From Betaproteobacteria bacterium (GTDB taxonomy: Bacteria; Pseudomonadota; Gammaproteobacteria; Burkholderiales; Usitatibacteraceae): 42,031 nucleotides of DNA. Location of the stretch: positions 1 to 42,031 of the forward strand of contig JAABQW010000274.1 in NCBI GenBank assembly GCA_011391275.1. The letters run 5' to 3'. The translations under genes were made by a program, and so were the position numbers. Within the stretch, counting starts at the first letter, position 1. The number at the start of each line of letters is the position of its first letter. Shown piece by piece: positions 29,492 through 41,478 of this stretch. Below the pieces are notes generated by a model that did no database searches, was not told the origin of the DNA, and saw nothing but the letters and a program-made list of their open reading frames with translations.

Positions 29492-29785
29492 TCAGTCGAT
29501 GCCGTGTTCCTGGAGCTTCTTGCGCAGCGTGTTGCGGTTGATCCCCAGGAGCTCGGCGGCGCGCGTCTGGTTGCCCTGCGCGTGGTGCATGATCACCTCG
29601 AGCAGCGGCTTCTCGACGCAGTTCACCACCATGCTGTAGATGCCCGAGGGCTTTTCCCCGTCGAGGTCCTTGAAGTACTGCTTCATCATCTTGCGCACGG
29701 TGAGCGACAGCTCGTTCTCGCGCTCGACGGTTTCCGCCCGGGCGACGGCCCGCGCTTGGGTTCTAGGCTGCAAGGGCCACCTCAT
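29492..29785 (-). CDS. fis: Fis family nucleoid/DNA-binding protein
   Basis: A 97-residue protein. The C-terminal helix-turn-helix is classic Fis: [20 protein letters not shown]. The preceding dimerisation helices carry [26 protein letters not shown]. It overlaps the end of dusB by 23 bp, so translation is coupled in the conserved dusB-fis pair. It is slightly longer at the N-terminus than typical betaproteobacterial Fis (about 77-80 residues); no other start codon suits. It bends DNA and adjusts growth-linked transcription in studied bacteria. Confidence 0.93.
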   Translation of the reverse strand: MRWPLQPRTQARAVARAETVERENELSLTVRKMMKQYFKDLDGEKPSGIYSMVVNCVEKPLLEVIMHHAQGNQTRAAELLGINRNTLRKKLQEHGID

Positions 29786-30776
29786 CGGTATATTCGAGGC
29801 GCTCGGATCGCTCGGCGAGGCTCGCGAAGAAGAGGCCCACGGCGGCGACCTGTTCCTGCGCGGTCTCGAGCTGGTTCATGCGTGCGCGGAAGAGCGCGGA
29901 ATTCTTGAGCCCCTTCGTGTACCAGGCGATGTGCTTGCGCGCCATCCGCGAGCCGCGCTCCGCGCCGTAGAAGCCGTAGAGATCGTCCAGGTGCCCGAGG
30001 AGGACTTCGCGGATCTCGGCGACCTCCGGGGGGGCGAGCTTCGTGCCCGTCTTCATGTAGTGGTCGATCTCGCGGAAGATCCACGGGCGGCCCTGCGCGG
30101 CGCGGCCGATCATCACGGCGTCCGCGCCCGTGTAGTCGAGCACGTGCTTCGCCTTCTCCGGCGAGTCGATGTCGCCGTTGGCCATCACGGGGATGCCCAC
30201 CGCGGCCTTGACGGCCCTGATCGTGTCGTATTCCGCGTCGCCCGTGTACATGCAGGCGCGCGTGCGCCCGTGCAGCGCCAGCGCGGCGATGCCGCCCCGC
30301 TCGGCGATGCGGGCGATGGCGAGGGCGTTGCGATTCTCCTTGCTCCACCCGGTGCGGAACTTGAGGGTGACGGGGACGCCCACGGCGCCGACGACCGCCT
30401 CGACGATGCGCGCGACCAGCGCCTCGTCCTTGAGGAGCGCGGAGCCCGCGGCCACGTTGCAGATCTTCTTGGCCGGGCAGCCCATGTTGATGTCGATGAT
30501 CTGGGCGCCCTTGTCCACGTTGTACCTCGCGGCCTCGGCCATCATCGCGGGATCCGACCCGGCGATCTGGATGACCTTCGGCTCGACCTCGCCCTCGTGG
30601 TTGCCCCGGCGGATGGTTTTCTCCGACCCCCACAGGAGCGAGTTGGAGGCGACCATCTCGGACACAGCCATTCCCGCGCCCATCTTCTTGCAAAGTTGGC
30701 GGAAAGGCCGGTCGGTCACGCCCGCCATGGGCGCGACGACGAGGTTGTTGCGAAGGGAGATGGGACCGATCTTCAC
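29763..30776 (-). CDS. dusB: tRNA-dihydrouridine synthase B
   Basis: An FMN-dependent enzyme that reduces uridine to dihydrouridine in the tRNA D-loop. The diagnostic segments are LVVAPMAGVTDRPFRQLC, IQIAGSDPAMMAEAARY, IDINMGCPAKKICN with the catalytic Cys, LHGRTRACMYTGDAEY and VMIGRAAQGRPW. I start it at GTG 30776 (337 residues, VKIGPISLRNN) because the tracked ATG at 30818 lies against a TATAAA -10 box and would be upstream of the predicted transcription start. The longer form (351 residues) remains possible. First gene of the dusB-fis-purH-purD unit. Confidence 0.93.
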   Translation of the reverse strand: MKIGPISLRNNLVVAPMAGVTDRPFRQLCKKMGAGMAVSEMVASNSLLWGSEKTIRRGNHEGEVEPKVIQIAGSDPAMMAEAARYNVDKGAQIIDINMGCPAKKICNVAAGSALLKDEALVARIVEAVVGAVGVPVTLKFRTGWSKENRNALAIARIAERGGIAALALHGRTRACMYTGDAEYDTIRAVKAAVGIPVMANGDIDSPEKAKHVLDYTGADAVMIGRAAQGRPWIFREIDHYMKTGTKLAPPEVAEIREVLLGHLDDLYGFYGAERGSRMARKHIAWYTKGLKNSALFRARMNQLETAQEQVAAVGLFFASLAERSERLEYTDEVALAA

Positions 30777-30818
30777 GGCGTTTTGTAGTGGTCTGGGAGC
30801 CGCGGAAAAGGCGCCCAT

Positions 30819-30824
30819 TTTATA
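30819..30824 (-). promoter_or_regulatory. -10 box (TATAAA) of dusB-fis
   Basis: On the minus strand TATAAAAT stands out in the GC-rich background just upstream of dusB. The -35 region is poor. A start near 30812 would give a leader of about 35 nt to the GTG at 30776. Confidence 0.5.
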
Positions 30825-30947
30825 CGCAGTCGCACAAGCAACACATCACTTTTTTAATGTTGCGTGTGTCGACGACGAAAGTTCCTGCGCGAAGTCAAGC
30901 TTGCGCGCTTGCGCGGCGGAACAACAAGAAGCATGCCACGCTGCCCG

Positions 30948-31017
30948 GTGTTAAGTGGAGGGCACTCGTGTCGTCATCGCACGACACTCCGGCAAGCGCG
31001 TGCCGCGCTGCGGCGAC

Positions 31018-31024
<7 letters not shown>
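30948..31024. terminator. Nested inverted repeats at the hydantoinase 3' end
   Basis: The outer arms GTGTTAAGT (30948-30956) and ACTTAACAC (31016-31024) are exact complements. Inside lie a GGCAC/GTGCC pair and a GTGTCGT/ACGACAC hairpin. The right outer arm contains the hydantoinase stop codon (TTA on this strand). It is probably the 3' structure of that transcript; there is no U-run. Confidence 0.5.
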
Positions 31025-34848
<3,824 letters not shown>

Positions 34849-34895
34849 GGGGGGGCTCGCGAGAGAGGGGCCAATGTCGCCTCCCGGTCGGCTCG

Positions 34896-34936
34896 TGTCA
34901 ATCGCATTGACAGGGGGTCGTTCCTGTCGCTACCGT
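34896..34936. promoter_or_regulatory. Divergent hydantoinase/TRAP promoter with palindromic operator
   Basis: The palindrome TGTCAAT-CGC-ATTGACA (34896-34912) contains a perfect -35 TTGACA on each strand. On the plus strand an 18-bp spacer leads to a weak -10 TACCGT (34931-34936), 33 nt before dctP. On the minus strand a 17-bp spacer leads to GACATT, toward the hydantoinase. A dimeric regulator bound here would cover both promoters. Confidence 0.5.
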
Positions 34937-34969
34937 TCGTAGGCTTTGACCCCCATCCGGAGAATCCCC

Positions 34970-35941
34970 ATGAGAACCATCCGCGCCCTCCCGGGCGTCC
35001 TCGCGCTGGCCCTTTCGCTCGGCGCCGCCGCCCAGACCAAGTGGGACATGCCCACGCCCTACGCCGCCACCAACTTCCACACCGAGAACATCGTCCAGTT
35101 CGCGGCCGACGTCGACAAGGCGACCGCCGGCAAGCTCAAGATCACGGTGCACCCCGCCGCGTCCCTCTTCAAGGCGACCGAGATCAAGCGCGCCGTGCAG
35201 GGCGGGCAGGCGCAGATCGGCGAGATGATCATCTCGGGCTACTCGAACGAGGACCCGATCTTCGGCCTCGACTCCATTCCCTTCCTCGCCACCAGCTACG
35301 CCGAGTCCGCCAAGCTCTGGGCGGCCTCGAAGAAGGCGGTCGAGGACCGCTTCGCCAGGCAGGGCATGTTGATCCTCTACACCGTGCCGTGGCCGCCGCA
35401 GGGCATCTACTCCACGAAGCCCCTCAACTCCATCGCCGACATGAAGGGCCTGAAGCTGCGGGCCTACAACCCCATGATCTCCCGCATCGCGGAGCTCGCC
35501 GGCGCCCAACCCGTCACCATCCAGGCCGCCGAGCTCGCCCAGGCGATGGCCACGGGCGCCGTGAACGCCAACATCACCTCGGGCTCCACCGGGTACGACA
35601 CCAAGGCGTGGGAAGTGGTGAAGAACTACTACGACACGCAGGCGTGGCTCCCGAAGAACATCGTGATCGTGAACAAGAAGGCCTACGACGCCCTCGACAA
35701 GGCCACCCAGGACGCGCTGCGCAAGGCGGCGGCCGACGCCCAGACGCGCGGCTGGAAGATCTCGGAGGAGAAGACCGCCTGGTACCTGGGCGAGCTCAAG
35801 AAGAACGGCATGAACGTGCAGCCGCCCTCCGCGCAGCTGAAGGCCGACTTCCAGAAGATCGGCAAGCAGATCACCGAGGAGTGGCTCAAGACCGCCGGGC
35901 CGGACGGCAAGGCGATCATCGACGCATACAGCAAGAAGTGA
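34970..35941 (+). CDS. dctP: TRAP transporter substrate-binding protein DctP
   Basis: A 323-residue periplasmic binding protein. It has a signal peptide (MRTIRALPGVLALALSLGAAAQ) and a DctP fold with FHTENIVQFAADVDKATAGK, GGQAQIGEMIISGYSNEDPIFGLDSIPF and LNSIADMKGLKLRAYN; the last contains the conserved Arg region that binds substrate carboxylate. GGAGA precedes the ATG at 34970. It partners DctQ/DctM downstream, separated by a repeat array that may weaken read-through so that binding protein is in excess. The substrate may be a carboxylate such as 5-oxoproline, judged only from the divergent hydantoinase. Confidence 0.92.
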   Translation: MRTIRALPGVLALALSLGAAAQTKWDMPTPYAATNFHTENIVQFAADVDKATAGKLKITVHPAASLFKATEIKRAVQGGQAQIGEMIISGYSNEDPIFGLDSIPFLATSYAESAKLWAASKKAVEDRFARQGMLILYTVPWPPQGIYSTKPLNSIADMKGLKLRAYNPMISRIAELAGAQPVTIQAAELAQAMATGAVNANITSGSTGYDTKAWEVVKNYYDTQAWLPKNIVIVNKKAYDALDKATQDALRKAAADAQTRGWKISEEKTAWYLGELKKNGMNVQPPSAQLKADFQKIGKQITEEWLKTAGPDGKAIIDAYSKK

Positions 35942-35948
35942 TGCATCT

Positions 35949-36096
35949 CCCTCACCCCCGGCCCCTCTCCCAAGGGAGAGGGGAGCGGAACTCTCCCTTC
36001 TCCCAGGGGAGAGGGGAGCAGAACTCTCCCTTTTCCCAGGGGAGAGGGGAGCGGAAATCTCCCTTCTCCCTTGGGAGAAGGGCCGGGGATGAGGGT
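35949..36096. repeat. CTCTCCC/GGGAGAGG palindromic repeat array, copy 4
   Basis: Fills the dctP-dctQ gap. It has the outer pair CCCTCACCCCCGGCCC and GGCCGGGGATGAGGGT and several internal CTCTCCC..GGGAGAGG units, three of which end in a near-repeat GGGGAGCGGAACTCTCCC. The final ATGAGGGT provides the dctQ start codon. Confidence 0.9.
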
Positions 36097-36613
36097 GCGT
36101 AAGTCGCTCGACCTCCTGTACGACGCCGCGGCCTGGGCCGCGGCGTTTTTCATGGTCGGCGTGCTCCTGATGGTGCTCGCGAGCGTGCTCGGGCGGATGT
36201 TCGGCTTCAACCTGCGCGGCTCGGACGCCTACGCGGGCTACTCGATGGCGGCGGCTGCCTTCCTCGCGCTCGCGCACACGCTCAAGCGCGGCGAGCACAT
36301 CCGCGTGAGCCTGCTGCTCGAACGCTTCGGGCCGCGCGTCACGCACGCGCTCGAGCTCTGGTCGCACGCCGCCGGCACGCTCTTCTGCGCGGTGCTCGCG
36401 GTCTACTGCGTGCGCCTCATCTGGCAGTCCTACACCTTCAACGACATCTCACAGGGCAATGACGCCACGCCACTGTGGATCCCGCAGATCGCGATGGCGG
36501 CGGGGGCGATCATCCTCTTCGTGGCCATGGCCGACGACTTCGTCCAGCACCTGCGCGGCCGCCACCCGCACGCCGCCGGGAAGGCGGAGTCCGATGTGAA
36601 GCGCATGGAGTAG
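36089..36613 (+). CDS. dctQ: TRAP transporter small permease DctQ
   Basis: A 174-residue membrane protein with four predicted helices (AAFFMVGVLLMVLASVLGRMFG, YSMAAAAFLALAHTL, GTLFCAVLAVYCVRLIW and IAMAAGAIILFVAMADD), the DctQ pattern, plus the conserved LKRGEHIRVSLLLERF loop. Two starts are possible, ATG 36089 and GTG 36095. The first is encoded by the conserved ATGAGGGT end of the repeat array, and the purine-rich GGGAGAAGGG of the array is the only upstream ribosome-site-like sequence. DctM follows 4 nt later. Confidence 0.88.
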   Translation: MRVRKSLDLLYDAAAWAAAFFMVGVLLMVLASVLGRMFGFNLRGSDAYAGYSMAAAAFLALAHTLKRGEHIRVSLLLERFGPRVTHALELWSHAAGTLFCAVLAVYCVRLIWQSYTFNDISQGNDATPLWIPQIAMAAGAIILFVAMADDFVQHLRGRHPHAAGKAESDVKRME

Positions 36614-36617
36614 CGCG

Positions 36618-37910
36618 GTGGAAATCCTCACCACCGCCATCCTCATCGCCTTCCTCTTCGCGCTCCTCGCGAGCGGCCTGTGGATAGGCCTCGCGCTTCT
36701 CGGCGTCGCGTGGATCGGCATGGAGCTCTTCACCAGCCGCCCGGTGGGCGATGCCATGGCCGTCACGATCTGGGGCTCGGGCTCCTCGTGGACGCTCACG
36801 GCGCTGCCGCTCTTCCTGTGGATGGGCGAGATCCTCTTCCGCACGCGCCTCTCGGAGGACATGTTCAGCGGCCTGGCACCCTGGCTGCAGCGCATCCCCG
36901 GGCGGCTCCTGCACGCCAACATCATCGGCTGCACGATCTTCGCGGCAGTCTCGGGCTCCAGCGCCGCGACCGTCGCCACCATCGGCAAGATGACGCTCCC
37001 GGAGCTGAAGAAGCGCGGCTACCCCGAGGACATGACCATCGGCACCCTCGCGGGAGCGGGCACCCTCGGCCTGCTCATCCCGCCCTCGATCATCATGATC
37101 GTCTACGGGGTGACGGCCGAGGTGTCGATCACCAAGCTCTTCATCGCCGGCGTGCTGCCGGGGCTGCTGCTGGCCGGGCTCTTCATGGCCTACACGGTGG
37201 CCTGGTCGCTCCTCAACCCGGACCGCATCCCGCCGCCGGACGCGCCGATGACCTTCCTGCAGAAGCTGGCCACGTCCCGCAACCTCATCGGCCCCGTCGC
37301 CCTCATCGCCCTCGTGCTGGGGTCGATCTACGTGGGCATCGCCACGGCGACCGAGGCGGCGGCGCTGGGCGTGACGGGCTCGCTCGCGCTCTCCTGGATG
37401 CAGGGGTCGATGACCCGCAAGGTCTTCGCGGAGAGCCTCATGGGCGCCACGCGGCTCTACTGCATGATCGCGCTCATCCTCGCGGGCGCGGCCTTCCTCA
37501 CGCTTTCCATGGGCTACATCGGCCTGCCGCGCCACCTCGCGGAGTTCATCACGGGGCTGGGCCTCACGCCCTTCTGGCTGCTCTTCTGCCTGGCGCTCTT
37601 CTTCATCGTGCTGGGCTGCTTCCTCGACGGCATCTCCATGGTGGTGCTCACCATGGGCGTGATCCTTCCCACCATCCAGAAGGCCGGCATCGACCTCATC
37701 TGGTTCGGCGTGTTCATCGTCATCGTGGTCGAGATGGCGCAGATCACCCCGCCCGTGGGGTTCAACCTCTTCGTGCTCCAGGGGATGACGAAGAAGCAGA
37801 TCCCGTGGATCGCCCGGGTCACCATGCCGCTCTTCCTCCTGATGGTGGCGGCCGTGGGGCTCATCTACTTCTTCCCCGGCATCGTCACCTGGCTGCCGGC
37901 GCGGATGTAG
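36618..37910 (+). CDS. dctM: TRAP transporter large permease DctM
   Basis: A 430-residue protein with about 12 helices that carries the Na+-coupled transport step. Family segments are LPLFLWMGEILFRT, GCTIFAAVSGSSAATVATIGKMTLPELKKRGY, GTLGLLIPPSIIMIVYG and ITPPVGFNLFVLQGM. It starts at GTG 36618, 4 nt after dctQ. The chain is complete and of normal length. It is the last gene of the TRAP unit; the NRDE gene follows after 22 bp and may be read from the same transcript. Confidence 0.94.
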   Translation: MEILTTAILIAFLFALLASGLWIGLALLGVAWIGMELFTSRPVGDAMAVTIWGSGSSWTLTALPLFLWMGEILFRTRLSEDMFSGLAPWLQRIPGRLLHANIIGCTIFAAVSGSSAATVATIGKMTLPELKKRGYPEDMTIGTLAGAGTLGLLIPPSIIMIVYGVTAEVSITKLFIAGVLPGLLLAGLFMAYTVAWSLLNPDRIPPPDAPMTFLQKLATSRNLIGPVALIALVLGSIYVGIATATEAAALGVTGSLALSWMQGSMTRKVFAESLMGATRLYCMIALILAGAAFLTLSMGYIGLPRHLAEFITGLGLTPFWLLFCLALFFIVLGCFLDGISMVVLTMGVILPTIQKAGIDLIWFGVFIVIVVEMAQITPPVGFNLFVLQGMTKKQIPWIARVTMPLFLLMVAAVGLIYFFPGIVTWLPARM

Positions 37911-37932
37911 GGACGGACGGCGGGCTCGCGCC

Positions 37933-38688
37933 ATGTGCCTGATCGCGATCGCCTGGAAGGCCCATCCGGATTTCCCGCTGGTGGTGGCGGCGAACCGCGA
38001 CGAGTGGCGCGATCGCCCCGCCTCTCCCGCGCACTGGTGGGTCGAGGCCCCCGGCCTCCTGGCGGGCCGGGACCTGCAGGCGGGCGGCACCTGGATGGGC
38101 GTCACGCGCGGGCGCCGCTTCGCCGCGGTGACGAACTTCCGCGACCCTTCCGACCGGCGCTCCACGGCGCTGTCGCGCGGCAACCTCGTGACGTCCTTCC
38201 TGCTCGGCCATGACGCGCCCGGCGCCTTCCTCGCGCGTCTCGCGGGGACCGCCTCGCAGTACAACGGGTTCAACCTGATCGTCGGCGACGGCGACACGCT
38301 CCTCTACTTCGGCAGCCGCGAGGGCGAGGTCCGCGCGGTCGACCCCGGCGTGCACGCGCTCTCCAACCACCTCCTCGACGAGCCCTGGCCCAAGGTCGAA
38401 AGGGCGCGCGCGGCGCTCGGCGAGTCGCTCGACGACGGCGACGAGCGCCTCTTCGCCATGCTTTCCGACGCCACGCCCGCCCCCGACTCGCGGCTGCCCG
38501 ACACCGGCGTGGGGCTCGAGCGCGAGCGCCTGCTCTCGCCGATCCTCATTGCCGGCCCCGATTACGGCACGCGCGCCTCGACCGTGCTGCGCGCCGGCCG
38601 CGAATCCGCGCGCCTCGAGGAGCGCACCCGCGACGCAGCCGGCGCCGTGACCTCCGTCGCGGCCTTCGACTTCCCCTTCGCGCCTTGA
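37933..38688 (+). CDS. NRDE family protein (TANGO2-like)
   Basis: A 251-residue protein with the name-giving NRDE motif in VVAANRDEWRDRPA and the N-terminal Cys2 (MCLIAIAW), which is characteristic of Ntn-hydrolase-like chains. LLAGRDLQAGGTWMGV, VTNFRDPS and ALSNHLLDEPWPKV are typical of TANGO2 relatives, which have been linked to heme trafficking in eukaryotes; the bacterial role is not known. It lies between the TRAP genes and the octaheme nitrite reductase. A heme connection with the neighbour is tempting but unproven. Confidence 0.88.
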   Translation: MCLIAIAWKAHPDFPLVVAANRDEWRDRPASPAHWWVEAPGLLAGRDLQAGGTWMGVTRGRRFAAVTNFRDPSDRRSTALSRGNLVTSFLLGHDAPGAFLARLAGTASQYNGFNLIVGDGDTLLYFGSREGEVRAVDPGVHALSNHLLDEPWPKVERARAALGESLDDGDERLFAMLSDATPAPDSRLPDTGVGLERERLLSPILIAGPDYGTRASTVLRAGRESARLEERTRDAAGAVTSVAAFDFPFAP

Positions 38689-38731
38689 AGCGCTGCCCGC
38701 CCACGCGGGGGCCGGCCGCGCCGCAGCCGCG

Positions 38732-38772
38732 TTGACATTCGTCAAAGGTGCAGACCCCTTGCCTGTTAGGGT
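38732..38772 (+). promoter_or_regulatory. CRP/FNR-type activator site and -10 of the octaheme nitrite reductase
   Basis: TTGAC-ATTC-GTCAA (38732-38745) is a perfect 5-4-5 palindrome close to the FNR/DNR consensus TTGAT-N4-ATCAA. A -10-like TAGGGT begins 22 bp after it (38767-38772), the distance expected for a class II activator site centred near -41.5. The predicted start is near 38780, about 37 nt before the ATG. Confidence 0.6.
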
Positions 38773-38816
38773 TTCCGGAGCACCATTCCGCCCCCCTCTG
38801 CCCCAGGGAAAAGACC

Positions 38817-40553
38817 ATGACAATCAGTCCGTTCCAACGCCTCACCCGCATCGCCGCCGCGTTCGCGATCGCCGCCCTCGGCTTCGGCACGGCCCTGGCG
38901 GCCGACCCGCCCGCCAAGGCTGCCGCACCCGCGAAGACCGCCGCCGCTCCCGCAAAGCCCGCAGCGCAAGGCAAGGTGCCCCCGGGGAACAAGGAGTGCA
39001 TCGAGTGCCACGAGGAGCTCAAGGAGTTCCACGATCCCGGCAAGCACAAGACGGTGGCCTGCACGGAATGCCACCAGAACACGGCCGAGCACCTCAAGAA
39101 GAAGAGCGTGCGCCCGGTGACGATCACCGACCCGGCCAAGTGCGGCTCGTGCCACAGGAACCAGTACGAGACGATGTACCAGATCAACTACGAGCGCCCG
39201 GCGAGGAGCGAGAAGAGCCAGCTCACGGGCGTGTCGCCCAACCCGGCGTGGGAGAAGCTCATGGGGCCGCACGGCTTCACGAAGGAGCACAACATGCCGC
39301 GCTCGCACGCCTTCGCGCTCTACGACCAGCTCGTGGTCGACCGCGCGTTCGGCGGCCGCTTCGAGAACAAGTACGGCTGGGCGGATCTCGCCCGTCCCGG
39401 CGGGAACTTCAGGATCTGGGACGTGCTCGTCGACAAGTACCCCGGCGAGCCGCACAAGACCTTCCGCCCCGGCACCGCCGCGGCCGCGAACCCCGTGTGC
39501 ATGAGCTGCAAGACCGCCGACCACATCCTGGACTGGGCCTACCTCGGCGACCCGGACCCGAAGGCGAAGTGGAGCCGGCTCTCGAAGGTGAACGAGTTCG
39601 TGAAGGACGTGAACCACTCGCTCAACTGCATCTTCTGCCACGACCCGCACGGCGCGCAGCCGCGCATCATCCGCGACGGCCTCATCCAGGCCCTCACGCG
39701 GCCCGAGAAGGACACGCTGTGGCACAAGGACGCGAAGGCCGGCAAGATCGACGTGAAGGAGCTCGGCCAGCGCGGCTTCACCCGCAAGATCGCCATCCTC
39801 GACAAGTACGACACCAAGCTGCAGTGCGGCCAGTGCCACGTCGAGTACAACTGCAACCCGGGCACCGACCCCGTCGCCGGCAAGCCCGTCACGATGGCCG
39901 ACCAGCGCACCAACCACTTCCCGTTCAAGGAAGTGAACGACCTGGCCCAGCACTACCGCGACCTCAAGTTCCGCGACTTCAAGCACGGCATCACCGGCGC
40001 GATGCTGTGGAAGGCGCAGCATCCGGACGTCGAGGTGTTCTACGGCTCGGTGCACGACAAGGAAGGCGTCATGTGCCACGACTGCCACATGCCGAAGGCG
40101 AAGGACAAGAAGACGGGCAAGACCTTCACCTCGCACTGGCAGACCACGCCGAAGCACTACGTGCAGGAAGCCTGCCTCGGCTGCCACAAGACCTGGAAGC
40201 GGGAGCAGGCGGTCTACACGATCGACTCCCTCAGGGGCCGCTACATGGGGAAACTCCGCAAGGCCGAGTACCTGCTCACCCGCATGATCGACAAGTTCGA
40301 GGAGGCGAAGAACACCGGCGTGGACGAGGCCACCCTCAACGTGGTGCGCGAGAAGCACTACGAGGCGCACATCCACTGGGAGTTCTGGACCGCCTCCAAC
40401 GGGTCCTACTTCCACAACCCGAAGCTCGCCGACGACTCCATCAACAAGGGAATGGTGATCTCGCAGGAAGCGATCAGGATCCTCGAGGACGCGATGGGGA
40501 AGAAGCGCACCGTGGCGGCGGCTCCGGCCGCGGCCCCGGCCGCGCCGAAGTGA
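38817..40553 (+). CDS. Octaheme cytochrome c nitrite reductase (Onr/TvNiR type)
   Basis: A 578-residue periplasmic multiheme protein with a signal peptide ending GTALA. Eight heme sites are seen in order: CIECH (61), CTECH (82), CGSCH (109), CMSCK (228), CIFCH (271), CGQCH (337), CHDCH (420) and CLGCH (453). The fourth, with Lys232 in place of His, marks the catalytic heme. Tyr344 and Cys346 in HVEYNC match the Tyr-Cys pair that is covalently linked in Thioalkalivibrio TvNiR, and Gln401-His402 in KAQHPD match its catalytic pair with the same spacing. The expected reaction is six-electron reduction of nitrite to ammonium. The tracked start at 38748 is too early. ccmI follows 16 bp downstream. 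Confidence 0.92.
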   Translation: MTISPFQRLTRIAAAFAIAALGFGTALAADPPAKAAAPAKTAAAPAKPAAQGKVPPGNKECIECHEELKEFHDPGKHKTVACTECHQNTAEHLKKKSVRPVTITDPAKCGSCHRNQYETMYQINYERPARSEKSQLTGVSPNPAWEKLMGPHGFTKEHNMPRSHAFALYDQLVVDRAFGGRFENKYGWADLARPGGNFRIWDVLVDKYPGEPHKTFRPGTAAAANPVCMSCKTADHILDWAYLGDPDPKAKWSRLSKVNEFVKDVNHSLNCIFCHDPHGAQPRIIRDGLIQALTRPEKDTLWHKDAKAGKIDVKELGQRGFTRKIAILDKYDTKLQCGQCHVEYNCNPGTDPVAGKPVTMADQRTNHFPFKEVNDLAQHYRDLKFRDFKHGITGAMLWKAQHPDVEVFYGSVHDKEGVMCHDCHMPKAKDKKTGKTFTSHWQTTPKHYVQEACLGCHKTWKREQAVYTIDSLRGRYMGKLRKAEYLLTRMIDKFEEAKNTGVDEATLNVVREKHYEAHIHWEFWTASNGSYFHNPKLADDSINKGMVISQEAIRILEDAMGKKRTVAAAPAAAPAAPK

Positions 40554-40569
40554 CGGCCTGGCGGCCCGG

Positions 40570-41436
40570 ATGCCGGCCTTCTGGATCATCGCCGGGGGAA
40601 TGACGCTTGCCGCGGTGGCCTTCGTGGCCGCCCGGCTCGTCGTCCCCCGCCGGGAGCCGGCACACGCGCAGCCCCGCGAGGCGAACCTCGCGGCGCTGCG
40701 TGCCTCGTGGGCGGAGCTCGAACGCGACTGCGCCACGGGAGTCCTTCCCGCATCCGAGCGCGAAGCCGCACGCGCGGAGCTCGCCCGCCGCGCCGAGGAG
40801 GAACTCGATGAAGGGCCCTCCCCCGCCGCCAGGGCGACGGCCTGGCCCGTGGCGGTGGCCGCCGCACTCCTGATTCCGCTCGGCGCGCTGCTCCTCTACC
40901 AGCAGGTCGGCAGCCCCGGCGCCATCGACGGATCCCGCGCCTTTGCAAGCCTGGAAGGTCCCCTCACGGCCGAGCGCCTGCCCGCGTACCGCAACCAGCT
41001 GGCCACCCATCTCGCCGGCAACCCCGCCGACGCGAGGGCGTGGGCGTTGCTCGCGCGGTTGGACCTCGCCCTCGAGCACTACGGCGACGCGGCCATGGCC
41101 TTCGACCGCGCCATCCGCGCCTCGCGGAAGGTCGCCGGCGACGCGGAAGTCTGGGTCGACTACGCGGAGGCCGTGGGTATGGCGGAAGGCCGCACGCTGC
41201 GCGGCCGGCCGGAGGCGTTCATCGCCAGGGCCCTGGAGCTCGACCCCGGCAACCCGCGCGCGCTCGAGATGGCGGGCAGCCTCGCCATGGAGCGCGGGGA
41301 CCCGGCGGCGGCGGCCCGCCACTGGCAGCTTGCCCTCGCCCGCCTCGACGCCGCCGACCCGCGCTCGGCGGATCTCGCCCGCGCCGTCGCGCGAGCCGGA
41401 AGCCTCGCCGCCCCCGGGGGAATGACGCGGCGCTGA
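40570..41436 (+). CDS. ccmI: Cytochrome c biogenesis TPR protein CcmI
   Basis: A 288-residue membrane protein. TM1 is at about 3-23, then a cytoplasmic helical loop of CcmI character (LAALRASWAELERDCATGVLPASEREAARAELARR), TM2 at about 98-118, then a periplasmic domain with tetratricopeptide-like helices (DARAWALLARLDLALEHYGDAAMAFDRAI and following). CcmI holds apocytochrome c and passes it to the heme lyase CcmFH. No other ccm gene is in the window, so this copy is probably dedicated to the octaheme protein whose gene it follows by 16 bp. Confidence 0.85.
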   Translation: MPAFWIIAGGMTLAAVAFVAARLVVPRREPAHAQPREANLAALRASWAELERDCATGVLPASEREAARAELARRAEEELDEGPSPAARATAWPVAVAAALLIPLGALLLYQQVGSPGAIDGSRAFASLEGPLTAERLPAYRNQLATHLAGNPADARAWALLARLDLALEHYGDAAMAFDRAIRASRKVAGDAEVWVDYAEAVGMAEGRTLRGRPEAFIARALELDPGNPRALEMAGSLAMERGDPAAAARHWQLALARLDAADPRSADLARAVARAGSLAAPGGMTRR

Positions 41437-41478
41437 TCCCGGTGCAGAATGCGCCTACAGACCAGCGGGGAGGGGCGC

